NCBI GenBank assembly: GCA_021464245.1
Contig: JADCRB010000012.1
Span: 1,965,999-2,029,998, forward strand
Direction: 5' to 3'
Source: Carallia brachiata
Lineage: Eukaryota > Streptophyta > Magnoliopsida > Malpighiales > Rhizophoraceae
Length of the DNA: 64,000 nucleotides
In this document: positions 12,066-23,500 of the stretch, piece by piece
How positions within the stretch are numbered: the stretch's first letter is position 1
How the letters are laid out: each line of letters opens with the position of its first letter
Program-made: the position numbers and the translations under genes
The notes under the pieces: model-generated
Database searches by the model: none
Told to the model about the DNA's origin: nothing
What the model saw: only the letters and a program-made list of their open reading frames with translations

Positions 12066-14065
12066 CTTGCAAGGTCCCCAACGAGCGCGAAGGCACTTTG
12101 CTGGATATATCTGAAACAAATCACTCGAACAGTTAAAATATAAAAGATATTTTAAAAGATTTGAATCTCATATAATAAAAAAATTAAGTATTACTTAACA
12201 AGTGAGTATAAATAAGAGATAAGATGTGAATGCGCAGAATCAGTCACCAGCATTAATACATAGAATGGGTGGGTGAATTGGTAAAATGAAGGCAAACTTA
12301 ACAAACTACGTTTCAAACTGAGAGCTGTCAAAAGACATTAAAAAGCTAGGCGGAGAAAGGGCAGAAAGAATAAACCACATACATTTAAGACAATCTTTTT
12401 TTGCATCAACCAAGAATATTATATAGACAACTAAAAATGCTCAACCTACATATTCCAAATTGAAACAAAATAAAAAAGTTTAAAGCAGAATCACAAAAAA
12501 TGGAATTATGACGATAAGAGTAGTACCAAACTTTCTATCCCACTACCAAGGCCCTCTGCAAGTCCAGAGAGAAGATCCAGATGACAAACAATAAACTCTG
12601 TATCATATGGAATTCTAGCTGAAGCAGGATAGACCTGCAACAAGAAAATTTCATTGTACGGATGTTAAAGGGAAACAAGGAGTTACCACATAAAAATTAA
12701 TGAGCAGCTAGCAAAAAAATGCACATAACTTCTATTTAAGAGATGAGAACTAGACATCGAAATAACTCAAGTCACAACTAAACCATATAATGCACCATGA
12801 CTGCAACACAACAAATTGCATCCCACAAACAAAGATGAGAATGGCAAGACATCTTGATTATGAGATATTATTGCACATTAACAATTTTTGTTGCTCAAAT
12901 GGAATGGTTGAAAATAAACAAATAATTGGATTCTAATGAAAAACTGAAACCAGCAATGTATTGACATATGTATCACCACATTGTGCAGGTCAACAAACGA
13001 ACATTTTTAAAAGGAACAGACAACAATAAAGTAGAAACAAGTTACTATAAAACACAAACCATCAAGGCTGAATTATATAGCTGGAAATCAAAATTTCAAA
13101 CCTTTGCCAGCTGTTCGCTCCAACTGATATTTATGCACCTCTAAAATACAGGTTCAGCAAATTGAGGGAATCCCGCACCTAATGGTGATCAAAATAAAGC
13201 ACATAATTGTTTGACTCAACGGCAACTTCTAATAGGTATTTATTTTTTGTTGTACCATAAACACCAAAATGCATGAGGTAATGGCACACTATGACATGAA
13301 GCGATAAATTCAAGTCCTTTAATGTGATAAACACGATAAGGATTTCTAACATATAATTCTCCAATTGCACATAGAAGCTATACTTCCATATCTTGATTAC
13401 TCATATGTGCAGTCTGATCTACAAACCACATCATATCTTGGCTTAAAATTAATTGACCCTCTCTAATCTCATCACTTGCATGCTTTACTACTAGCCGAGT
13501 ATCAAATGCCAAGGATGATACCATTTGCAAGATATTTTCTATAAGATGCAGCGGCTGTGTGCATGCTTTACGAAGCTACTCATAATCCTAATGCCTGTCC
13601 ATAAGTTTTGTTCGCATGTTCACATCTTCTTGTTTAGATAATCGATTTGCCATGGCATGTTGCAGATGTGACTTAGTAACTGATTTTGCACTTATGGAAC
13701 TATTTTCATTTCTAAGACTTGAAGCATAAGAAAGTGCTTTCTTGAAAATTGATCAGCGTGAAGATTAGAAATCTTAGTAACACACCCCAATTATTATCAG
13801 ATCAATGTCTCTTTTTGTATATCTACATCACTAGTGAACAATTGAAACTCCTTTTGATCAAATTGTGATTGTACGTGCAGTGAAAAATTATATAGCAAGG
13901 AAAAAGTAAACAACAATTCATACCTGTGCTATGGATGTAAAGCACTCTAACATAGGACAGAGATCTTTGTCTGAATCTTAGAGGTGCTGCCACTTTGCTA
14001 TTAGTAAAGGCATCAAAATTCTGAGATAAGGGGGCTATAAATCGGCAAGGTAGCCAATGCAATTA
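12066..14065 (-). pseudogene. Transportin-1 (importin beta-2) pseudogene fragment
   Basis: Four minus-strand blocks match the C-terminal half of plant transportin, the nuclear import receptor for PY-NLS cargo. (a) 13,924-14,065 has LLIAKWQHL then a stop, then DSDKDLCPMLECFTSIAQ. (b) About 13,102-13,180 has FPQFAEPVF, a TAG at 13,141-13,143 where the family has Gln, then RCINISWSEQLAK. (c) 12,527-12,634 is an intact 36-codon exon with [18 protein letters not shown] and good splice sites. (d) 12,066-12,110 has QSAFALVGDLAR. Order and spacing follow the parent gene with introns kept, so it arose by DNA duplication, not retroposition. At least three in-frame stops are present, the stretch normally between (c) and (d) is absent, and no 5' part is present. 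It forms the loop of the inverted repeat. The family call is from remembered sequence. Confidence 0.82.
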
Positions 14066-14164
14066 AAACTAAACTTCTGGCATAATTTCTACTGGTATTT
14101 ATCAATTCGTGGGAACAAAAGAGAGAAGAAGTATAGGTGGGAAGGTGTTAGTACAGGATATTGA

Positions 14165-14915
14165 TAACAATAGAGATCGCTGATTAGTCGTTTGAAATTT
14201 GGCCGCACAAAGCCCGACGATGTCTTGCTTGACAATCTTGGAATCCATATCTCCGACCGCTCGGCGCTGAGGCTCCATCGTTATTCCGCCGTAAAAGACG
14301 GTGCCGAACGCGCATTCTTGAAGGTATACAGTTCCATTTGATCTTTATCCTTTTTTTTTTATCGATCTATATATCTTTCTTGATTGACTTGAAATTGAAA
14401 CTTGTAGGACAGTAAGAGCGCTTTTTCAGATTCTTTTTTTTTTTCTTTCTTTTGACATACGTGGATTTATGTTCTTGGTTTCAAGATTCAACTTTGTTAA
14501 TCTTCAAGTATTTGGAGAATAAATAAGTTGAATCTTGAATCCGCAATCTTTGTTTTGAAGGAATCTTTATAATTTTTTCAGTTGCTAAGATAAGACAAGG
14601 GCTCTTGCCTTCGGGAGTCTCCTTGTTTTTTACGTGGAAAGTGACCACCATTGTCTTTTTTTTTTGGGTCCATGGATTTTTATTGTTTGGATCTGTCTCT
14701 TTGTTGCAGGAAAGAGGTTTCTAATTAGTGTTGTCTGTCATCAAACAAGTTATCCATAAGAAATGGTAATTGTGGGCTATTTTTCAGTATTGCTGCCGCT
14801 ACCTTGAGACAGTAGCATTGATTTTCGGTCAGGTGGTCAGCTGTTCATACTAATTACCTCTCTTTTGATGGCAAAAGTTGTTTCTGGAGGTCATGTTGTT
14901 TGATCTAGTTCATTC
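14165..14915 (-). repeat. Inverted repeat, right arm
   Basis: Reverse-complement partner of 10,810-11,610. In this arm the plus-strand frame including LLDNLGIHISDRSALRLHRY stays open for about 50 codons up to a possible donor (TTGAAG|GTATAC near 14,320), whereas the left arm has a 1-nt shift there. Relative to the left arm it lacks about 95 bp that includes the exon at 11,036-11,109. No promoter comparable to 11,835-11,945 is attached. Confidence 0.9.
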
Positions 14916-15784
14916 CCACTCTTTCGGCGCCGGAAGAGGCACGAACAGCAGTAACTGAGACCTAAGCACTGGCAGAGGCACGACCAGCAGCAACTGAAAG
15001 GTAATCCTCGGCGGGAGAAGCGCAGGCGGCGGAGGCGACAAAGGTAGCAGTGAGGGTGGCGTCGCCAGATTTTGCAGCAGGTTAGCCTTTAATGGCCTTG
15101 CCGGAAGCCGATACGACAGCTCCAGCATTTGAAGCTAGGTCGAGGGTGGTGATGAGGGTGACCGGTACGGCGGCGCTGGAATTTGCAGTAGGTTAGCCTC
15201 CAACGGCCTTGTTGGAAGCCGATACAGCGACTCTAGCGTCTAAAGCTCGGTCAGGGGCAGCGGTGAGGGCGACCAGTATGGCGGTGCCGGCACCAAATGC
15301 GGTGGCGGAGATAGCTCACCGGCGGCGTCGACGACGGAAAATCAGGCGAAAGTGACGGTAGACCACTAGATCAGGGCCTCAGAAAGCCGTGGGTGTTGTT
15401 ATTTCAACTAGATCTAGTCAGAAACGAGCCAAAACACCTTATCAAGAGAAACAATGGGGTAAGACAGAAAAAGAGAAGGATTGGGCTGGAGGAAAAGGAG
15501 AAAGGCAGCAGGAAAGGGAAGGAGGAAGCAAAAGAACAAGGGCGGGGGTTGCTGGGGCCTAGCCGGCAAGGGTGGCTAGAGGGTGGACTTTACCAGAGAG
15601 GGTCAAGAGAAGTTAGAGAGAGAGAGAGAGGGAAGTTAAGCGATTACCACATATAAAAGATTACCTGTCACACAGCTATTAGTGCTCTTAACTAATTTCA
15701 ATGACATTTTTACTCCATCAAAAAAAGCATTTTACATTGTAACTGATTTTTAAATGTTGATTTCCCTTTGTTACAGGATTATAC
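14916..15784. repeat. GC-rich segment with a 111-bp tandem duplication
   Basis: Two copies of a unit of about 111 bp begin near 15,068 and 15,179 (shared TTTGCAG..AGGTTAGCC..ACGGCC/ATGGCC..GGAAGCCGATAC). The segment is distinctly GC-richer than its surroundings. A purine-rich ORF (15,393-15,656) that follows is low complexity (Lys/Arg/Glu/Gly) and is not called. The base composition suggests the leader or internal part of a mobile element, but no termini were found. Confidence 0.5.
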
Positions 15785-16345
15785 GAGCACTTAACCTTAC
15801 TGCTAAACTCGGAACACAACTTAATTACCTACATGGGCTTAAAAAATTGTAAGAAAAGTGTCTATAATGAAAGTTCTTTCATTCATGACATCTCTACTAT
15901 TTTATATTAATCTTTTAGTTTATAATCTTTTTCTAAGGTATATTAGTTTCAACCACATCATGAGTGAAATTCCATATGGCTTGCCCCCTAATTCCACTTA
16001 TATGTAAGTCTTCTTTATCATTTCCATTTATATATAAGTTTATATATATGTGTGTGTGTGTGTGTGATCTTCTTTTATGTTTATCAGAAATCTGGCCTGT
16101 AACAACTTGAGAAAACATATACCCCAGACCTTTGCAAGCATGAAATCTTTCAACACTTGTAAGTTGCATATATCACACAATACTGTCTACATTTTGCTGT
16201 AATTTGTTCAGAATTGCGTTCTAATTATCTCTGCAGGAATGTAAGCCATAACTTGTTATCAGGTGATATCCATAATGCTTTTGGGGGACATACCAACATC
16301 TTTTGCATCTTTGAGGAACCTTACCGAATTTTGCGCTCTCTTAAT
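15785..16345 (+). pseudogene. LRR receptor kinase fragment, STRUBBELIG-family-like
   Basis: Plus-strand blocks read as leucine-rich repeats separated by short introns, the pattern of STRUBBELIG-receptor-family genes. About 15,945-16,005 gives ISFNHIMSEIPYGLPPNSTY. About 16,085-16,155 gives NLACNNLRKHIPQTFASMKS. From about 16,237, NVSHNLLSGDIHNAFGG is followed, after a frame change, by DIPTSFASLRNLTEF. A weaker match lies at about 15,790-15,840. The frame change, missing repeats and lack of any kinase domain show a relic of the extracellular LRR region only. Confidence 0.65.
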
Positions 16346-16470
16346 TTCATTCACCTTGTTCCCGCTTATATAAAATGCAATGTAAATTGATCTACTTTTT
16401 GTATCGTAGTATGTGCATATTCCTAGAGAATAATAAATTCTCCGGATCAGTTTTTATTCTTGGTAATCTT

Positions 16471-16597
16471 CCTTTGCACAAACTATAGGTGCACCGTGCT
16501 CTTTTTTTTTTTAATGTTTTTTCATGCATTTTTCCTTTGCACAAACTATAGGTGCACCATGCTCTTTTTTTTTTTGATGTTTTTTCATGCATTTTGG
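16471..16597. repeat. 63-bp tandem duplication
   Basis: Two near-identical units start at 16,471 and 16,534 (CCTTTGCACAAACTATAGGT, then GCACC, a T run, and TTTTTTCATGCATTTT). Only a few substitutions separate them, so the duplication is recent. Confidence 0.9.
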
Positions 16598-16903
16598 CAA
16601 TTGAGATGTGTATTTGATACATGTTTTACAAATTAATTAGGAACATTCAATATAATAAATGTAATGGTACGATTCCTCCACAATTTTAGTATATAGCAAA
16701 GCTGTGGTAAGGGGTAAAAGGATTTAGCTTTGTTTTTATAGATATCTGGAAAAAAAATACTGGTTCTTTCCTTCCAGGGTCGATGGAAATAATTTCCATG
16801 GAGAAACTAATTTTAAGTCGAAGAGTGTATTGCGATTGGGGGAATCGCACTAATATCCTTAGTAACTGCGCTAAAAGCTCTAATAGTTTCGTGATTTGTT
16901 AAT

Positions 16904-17540
16904 AGTACAAATGGTATCGACAAAATTACCTCAAGTCTCTTTGAGAGCGGCGGACGCTAGTGAGTTAACTTATCTTTAGTCATTGGTACAAATAATATCG
17001 ATAAAATCACCTCAAATCTCTTTGAGAGTGGTGGACTCTGGTGAGTTAACTTATCTTTAGTCACTGACTCAGGTGCATAATTTATTATACAATCTTATGT
17101 TTATTCATTTCGGAAAAATCCTGAAGACTGTTTGCCAAAAGGGCGGTGAGATGGCTTTCTGCGCTAGTGCATTTGTTTTTGATGTGTATTCATTGATGTT
17201 TTACTCATAAAGATTGGAAACTTTTTAAAATTGCCGAGGATGATTAAAGTTCTAGTGATTAACAAAGTAACCAAGGTTTAATTTGGCCTCCTAAATTGCT
17301 GTAAAGTTCGTAATGAATCACTTTAAAATTTACAAAGCCTTATATTTATAGGCAACAATTGCTCTAACTCCTCTTATAAGAATTTCTCAAATATAAAAAG
17401 GAAAAGAACAACTCCCAAATTGCTGCAAAGTTCGTAATGAATCACTCTAAAATTTACAAAGTCTTGTGTTTATAGGCAACAATTCCTCTAAATTCCCTTA
17501 TAAGAATTTCTCAAGTGTAAAAAAAAATAAATAATAAATA
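16904..17540. repeat. Two short tandem duplications (81 bp and 124 bp)
   Basis: First pair: units near 16,904 and 16,985 (TATCGAYAAAAT..ACCTCAA..CTCTTTGAGAG..GAGTTAACTTATCTTTAGTCA). Second pair: units near 17,293 and 17,417 (AAATTGCTGYAAAGTTCGTA..TTTATAGGCAACAATT). The second looks like LTR-edge sequence of an unidentified retroelement, but no paired LTR was found in the window. Confidence 0.75.
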
Positions 17541-18229
17541 TACAAGTAAATTAATTTGTGTTGGGCAAAAGAGATTCTATTTATAGACTTTAAATAGTTA
17601 TTTATGAAAAATCATAACTTTTGTATGAAAAATTATGAAGATCGTGTCTCTCTTATGAACAGACACAATTCTTCACATTAACATTGTGTTTGAGAGGAGG
17701 AAAAAGTGGGGGGAGGAAGAGGAAAGTATGAAAATTAAGGTAAATTATTATATTTAAAAAATATTTAAAAAACAAAAGAGATAAAAGTTTTTAATTCCTT
17801 TAATCCTTTTTAAACCACCAAAATTAGTCTTCAAAAAAATGAAAAGAAAGTTGTTGGTTCTTGTACTAAATTTATTAAATGACTCAATTACCCCTAACAT
17901 AATTTGAAAATTATAATTTTATTTAAACAAAACATTTAAATTAAATTTATTATGAAAGGTAAAATTATTATTCTAATACATTTTATTTTCCTCCTTTCAC
18001 TTTCTACCATTTTTAAAACAAAATTTATAATTTTCCTCTCTTACATCATCTCTTCTTAAATATAAGAGATAATAGAAAATATTTTTCTCCACTAATGATT
18101 TTCTCTCTTACTTTCATTTCTCTCATTTTCCTCTCTTCCCTCTCTTCCAAAAATTTTATCTAAATATAGTATAAAAGTCACGTTTTTTCCTATAAACAGT
18201 TATGTCTCAAGACAATTATAGAACAAACA
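17541..18229. other. No gene seen
   Basis: AT-rich DNA with CT-rich tracts near 18,090-18,160. No open frames of note and no repeat partner recognised in this window. Confidence 0.5.
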
Positions 18230-18439
18230 AACATTGATCATCGAGTTAACAACCGGAAAAGGGGGAGAGGATCAAAGTTAATTCTACTGGAAAAAAAAAT
18301 CCGAACTTAAAGAGGATATCAACTAGGGAGTTACAGACAAAGAAACCGAAAAAAAAAACTTATCAATAATGTGAAAAGACCTTTCAACGGAAACTACATG
18401 TATCTCTTCTCCTTGGTTGTCAGTCAATGTTGACCTTTC

Positions 18440-18634
18440 GGAGACCCATTCACGAACATGCCTGAGCCATCTTCTTCTTCAACCTCGCATCAAGAACCGT
18501 GCTAAGAGCACTTCTTTTTAGTACTTGATCTCTAGATAATAAGCAGCTGGTATCATTTCCTTATTAATCTCATAATCTCTTTGATTCTTCAAGAACTCCT
18601 CGTTGTCGGCCCTGATTTCATTAAACCTGTCAGG
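18440..18634 (-). pseudogene. SKP1-like C-terminal fragment after F-box pseudogene
   Basis: Immediately downstream of the F-box pseudogene's stop (TAG, complement of 18,635-18,637), the same reading frame gives NEIRADNEEFLKNQRDYEIN then KEMIPAAYYLEIKY before a TAA. This is clearly related to residues 94-127 of the SKP1-like protein at 37,549-38,106. Homology continues out of frame through the LDTRLEKK-equivalent region. It covers only the second half of a SKP1 protein. Confidence 0.85.
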
Positions 18635-19943
18635 CTATTTAGGATTAATGGGTGTAAGCCATAAGGTTACTGCTACGGGCAAGAAATATTTTTTTGGAGG
18701 AGTAGGGAAGAATTTGCCCATAGTATAGATCTGTTTTTCACGTCGGATCATGTCTACTAACTTCAGCTATTTTGTTCTGAGGTTGCATGACAATATAAGA
18801 CAGCTATTAAAAATAGCGAAGTACACCATATCTGTACACATGATTGACCTATGCGCACGCCGTGTTCATCTTCCAGCCGGGATAGGATCAAATCATATTG
18901 GATCTTATAGTCTATATCATCTTGTATAAGACCCAGAGTTCTTAGATGTAGACAATCATATGGCTTCCACTCTGCACTTCCTCTTCTGTATTCCTTGAGT
19001 TCCCATATTCTCAAGATACCGCTCTCTGCCTCAATAACTCTAAGAAACCCTTCGGACACTCCAATGCAATATGCATTATAACGTGGACTCCTCATCTCAT
19101 CGGGGCCATGGATGAAAAAGGATTGTTTGACGTTGAAGGGATCATAGGCCACAATATCTTGCCCATTATACCAGTTCAACTTTCCGTTGCAAGTAATAAT
19201 GTTGGACAATATTTCATACTCAGATCCCCAAAAGCACCGATTCGTTCCGTTCCTTAGTCTCACTACAATATGTTGCGACAATAAGGGTATAAATCACTAA
19301 TCTGTAACGATATTCATTATTAAGAGTATAATAATTCCCTTGCTGCTCCCGAAAATAAGATTCACAGAGGAGACCAACCGAACAATCCAGATTGCCACCA
19401 CCTTGATATTGTTTTGAAACATAAGGAGGAAGCATAACTGATTGCATTGTAAAGGGATTGGCAATGTCGAACTCACAGACTTTGTTTGTCCTATCCATTA
19501 TATAAGACTCGCGGGATACTATAAGGCCATTGCACGAAGCCACAAATTCCCTCTCCTTTTGTTCTCTGGTAATGTACTCGAACATGGGACTGTCAGCGAT
19601 AAGGTGGCACTTGGGCACACCATAACGAAGATAACTGACCACAACTGCAGATGGATCGTGATGATTCCATGTTAAGATGCTATTATCCCCATCACCAGTA
19701 CGATTTTTTTCAATCAAATTCGCAATAAAACGGCTAATAAAATAGGGAGTAGACATAAGGGAGCACCAGCACTTCGACACAATTTTGCACCGAATCGCAG
19801 ACTTGGAGGAAGGGAGTCGGCAAAGAATTTCGATCTATTCGGGACAACACTGATGATAATAAGCTTTGCGTGGCAGAGTCGATCATGGCATGATCATCAT
19901 TGCTGCACGTCAAAAGCGAGTCCTCGACTTTGCAAGAGGCCAT
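18635..19943 (-). pseudogene. F-box protein pseudogene
   Basis: Diverged copy of the F-box gene at 34,128-35,492. Start codon ATG is at 19,943-19,941 in the same ACAACCATGGCC context. After about 35 residues a deletion of roughly 30 nt removes the first half of the F-box (SLDNINDDLLIEIL in the intact gene) and shifts the frame. The original frame resumes as KCWCSLMSTPYF. A further small deletion near 19,285 breaks the frame again before CNGKLNWYNGQDIVAYDPF. Other divergence is mostly substitutions, and the C-terminal half is well preserved, including the TLWLTP end. The missing F-box means no SCF adaptor function even if translated. Confidence 0.92.
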
Positions 19944-20479
19944 GGTTGTCAAGCAATTAACGGGATTGGATTGGATCTGCGGAGCTAAGGATCAATTGAA
20001 TGAACTTTTTTATGTGTAATTGAGGCAGAGGCTGGACAATTTTGGGAGCTGAGATGGTGTTCTTCAACTCCCTTGGCTTATTCATATCTAGGCATGCCTT
20101 GCTTGCCTCTTTAGACATCAATTAGGAGTCCAAGTTCCACACCGAGTCCAAATTCTATTCGGACTCTTAAATCCTATAAAGATCGTTATTAAGTTGAAGA
20201 TACAAATGGAGATAAGGATTTTTCAATGATTCAGATTAGTTAAATTTTTTAAAAAAATAAAATAAAGAAAAATTTTAATTGATTACTTTGTACTTTGTGC
20301 TCACTTAAAACAAATGGTTTTTCTGTCAGTTTTATTCCATTAATCTGAATTTTATCCATTGGCCATTACCAGTTCATACGTACCGGTGATAAAACCGTTC
20401 TTTTTTTTTTCATGTCGGTTACATATTTGTTTGAGTATTTGAACTTTTTAGTAGTGGATACTTATGGATATGTAATAAC

Positions 20480-21651
20480 ATATTGATTTCTTGAAAACAA
20501 AAAAAGAAAAAAAAAAACTTAAAAGCTAATTTCATCCGCAACAAAATTTAGTCTTAAACATTATTTTTATTAGTCAAATTTAATCATTCTGTTAAATTTC
20601 CATTAAACATGCCTGTGTGGCGCCAGCGTGACACCTTTCGAATGTCAGATCAATCAGCATGCTACGTCGGCACAGCCTGCTGATGTGGCAATTACAGCAA
20701 AATTTTTAATTTTTTTTGTAAAAAATTAAAAAGTAATAAAGTAAAAATAACAAATTTTCTCAAAAAAAAGTAAAAATAACAAATTAATTTGTTCAATGAT
20801 CAATTTTGTTTTTTAGGGTTCGTTCTCGGAGCAAGAAACTCTCTCAGATTTTTGGTTGCGTTGTTTTAGTTTCCCATCCGAAAATGAGGGTTTTCTCGTT
20901 AGATCTCTCTTCTTTTGTTCTAATTCACATCCACTCTGATCCTTTTCCCCCCTTTTTCTTTCTTCTTTCTTAGGTTTTCCGTTCTAAATTTACCATTTTT
21001 TTTTTCAGATCGCCTTCTTTTCCTTTGGGTTTAGTTACCGTAATCTCTGAAGACAAAAAAAAAATAAAATTTGGGGTTCTTGTTTAGATAGAATGGCATT
21101 GAAAGTTGGGAACTTTAGGCTATTGGGCCCTTTTTTTTTTTTTTTTGTGTGTGTGGTAGAGCGCTTTGAAGAAGAAGAAGAAGAAGATTGTTGTTTGGTT
21201 GGGAGTGAAAGTTGGGAACTTTAGGCTATCGGGTTTTTGTTCTTTTTATTTGAGTTACTTTAGGCGACTGGGTTGCTTTGCTGGAGATCGAATTTAAAGA
21301 ATTAAAAGAAACCAGAGATGAGATTTATTTAATTTGTTGGTTTTTTTTTTTATATTTTATTGCTTTTTAATTTTTTACAAAAAAATCAAAAATTTTGTTA
21401 TAATTGCCACGTCTGTAAGCTACACTGACATAACATGCTAACTAGTCTGATATGCATGACATATCATGTCAAGTGGTGCTATGTAAGCATATTTAACAAA
21501 AAATTTGACGAAGAGACAAATTTGATTAATAGAAGTAACGTTTAGGATCAAATTTAACAAAATAAAATTTTTTGATTTTGATTTAAGAAACACTAAAAAA
21601 AATGTAGGTGAAATAGATCTTTAAGAAAAAAATAATAATAATATATTGATT
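20480..21651. mobile_element. Mutator-like TIR element (Pack-MULE candidate)
   Basis: Long, diverged terminal inverted repeats: about 20,505-20,740 pairs with the complement of about 21,360-21,625 (conserved words include GTGGCAATTAYARCAAAATTTTT, CAAATTTRATC and TTAAACATT/CTAAACGTT). ATATTGATT occurs at both outer edges (20,480-20,488 and 21,643-21,651), a 9-bp target-site duplication as in Mutator-like elements. The interior (20,810-21,350) has no transposase. It resembles a gene 5' leader and first intron: CT-rich tracts, ATGAGGGTTTTCTCG, and a repeated GAAAGTTGGGAACTTTAGGC block. Non-autonomous. Capture of host sequence is an inference. Confidence 0.7.
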
Positions 21652-22869
21652 ACGATATATTAGCTTCGAAGTAGGATTGTTTTTTTTTTTTTTTTTGAGA
21701 AAAGTACGTTTTTAAACCTACTTAAATTTTGAGTCCATAAGCATACGATAATCTATTGATTTACGTTGAAGTGTAAATGCTTGCCAATTCCACAATGTAA
21801 AGCAAGTGAAAAGCTAGGACTATCCATAATGATGCGAAGACATCCAACGTGAGATTATATATTGAAGATAGGTAAACGCTAGGATAATATACTGGCATCC
21901 TAAGTTCACCCAACAGCCTGAATTCTTCCAATATAGGAATCAAACGTGAGATTTCGCCTCCCAATTGTTGTTGGTCACTTAGAATTAGTTGGGTTTTTGG
22001 CTGACAAATATTCCTAATTAATTAAATTTTAATTAAAAAAATGACACATAATAGGCAACATATCAATTGCCAAATGCCGACTTGCAGCTCACACCACACG
22101 ACATTTGAAAAGATCAAGCAGAAATTCCTAGCCACACAACAGGCAAAATTGTAAATCACTACCAACAATTGTTAGTGATCATCTTCATCAATCAATAAAG
22201 ATCTTATACAAGGGAGTTTGAGAAAGCGTCATATCAAGAAGAGTGCTATTTGAGGGAAATAAATCAGCGATATCGTCTCCACCAAGCACTGAAGTTTAAG
22301 GAATACTGTGAGTTGGTGGCTACCTAAGGAAACTCCGATTCGACCCGCCCCCAGTTGGGAGGCATTACATGATCCTTACTAGCTGATGTACGGATTTAGC
22401 AAAAGATCATGTGTTGACGATTACTGCAGCTGTAACGTTATAAATGTGTTCTGCCTGTGGAATTTCCTCCGTGACGCTCTATTGGGCCCAATATCGGTTG
22501 CTCAAAGGCCCAAATACAAATAAAAGTCACATACTATATGAAAGCCTGATTCTTATTGGGCCCAACATTTGTTGCCCTAGGCCCAAAAATTGGTCCCTAC
22601 CCACCCAGTAACTAAAATAATATTTAGATAAAAAGAGACAAGGGTGTTGCAGGGAGTTATTACAATCGTAGTGAGTTATTCACATATCTAATATATTTAG
22701 GGAAAGAAACAGTATGACAGATTAAATGATGAATTACACATTTTTTTTAATTGTTGGTGTGCACATATTCAAAAATCTTTTATTTGACGTGGTATTTAAA
22801 CTGTAACAAGATATTTATGAAATCTTTTAATTTTGATTACTAATTATTTAGAGTTTTCCTTCTATTTTA
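21652..22869. other. No gene seen; two TTGGGCCCAA motifs
   Basis: No coding region recognised. The palindrome TTGGGCCCAA-type motif (site II/TCP-like) occurs near 22,481 and 22,558, about 75 bp apart, which suggests a former promoter, but no gene follows on either strand. Confidence 0.4.
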
Positions 22870-23500
22870 ACTATGCCTTTATTGAAACTGAAAAAAAAAA
22901 AAAAAACAATCAAAAAGTTTTTCTTTGAAAACGATTGTTTTTTTTCATTAAAAAAAAAAAAGATACGTGGACGAGAAAAGAAACAAGATGATGACGGATA
23001 CATGACTGGGTCCAATACCACCATGAATTTAATGATGACATTGTGGTCTACATTTTCTTTAGTTCTTTTTTTTTTCTTTGGAGTGGAACGTGGTCTATAT
23101 TTTCAATGTTAAAAGATATCACCAATAGTTGTTTTACATTCAAAATTCACTGTTACTTAAGAAAGACACGAGATTCACAAACTCAATTTCAATTTTGGTA
23201 ATAGTAGAGAGCCACGATTCTTTAGATACAAAAAGTCGTGTGGGTCGATTTTCATTAAATAAGGGGATCGTGGTCTCTTTGTGCCGAGAAAACTGTGGCC
23301 TCCTAGTAAATTTGAAGTTAGTTGAAAAGTTAGACCCTATTTAATTTACTTATTATTTATTATTATTATTATTAATTACTGATCATTAATTATTATTACT
23401 AATTATTAATCATTAATTATTATTACTAATTATTCATTAAATTAATAGTTATTTCTGTGTATCTTCAGGCAAAAAAAAAACAACCCTACAAAAATCAACC
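22870..23500 (+). repeat. Large inverted repeat, left arm
   Basis: Pairs with the complement of 25,090-25,860. Conserved landmarks include GATACGTGGACGAGAAAAGAAAC, GGAGTGGAACGTGGTCTATA, ATATCACCAATAGTTGTTTTAC, CACACGACTTTTTGTATC (complement) and AGATACACAGAAATAACTAT (complement). Contains a TTA/TAAT-rich microsatellite at about 23,350-23,450. No transposase found. Confidence 0.92.

Larger units (their letters stand above)
18230..20130 (-). repeat. Inverted F-box/SKP1-tail duplication, left copy
   Basis: The minus strand matches 33,960-35,930 from upstream leader (CAAGCCAAGGGAGTT, CTGCCTCAATTA), through the F-box gene and the SKP1-like tail, to the 3' flank (GTCTGTAACTCCCT, GTTGATATCCTCTT, AGTAGAATTAACTTTG). 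The duplicated unit is about 1.9-2.0 kb. The two copies lie in opposite orientation about 14 kb apart, with the NHX gene between them. Confidence 0.92.

Noticed and set aside
15393..15656. 87-residue Lys/Arg/Glu-rich ORF
   Set aside because: Purine-rich low-complexity sequence with no family resemblance or conserved partner.
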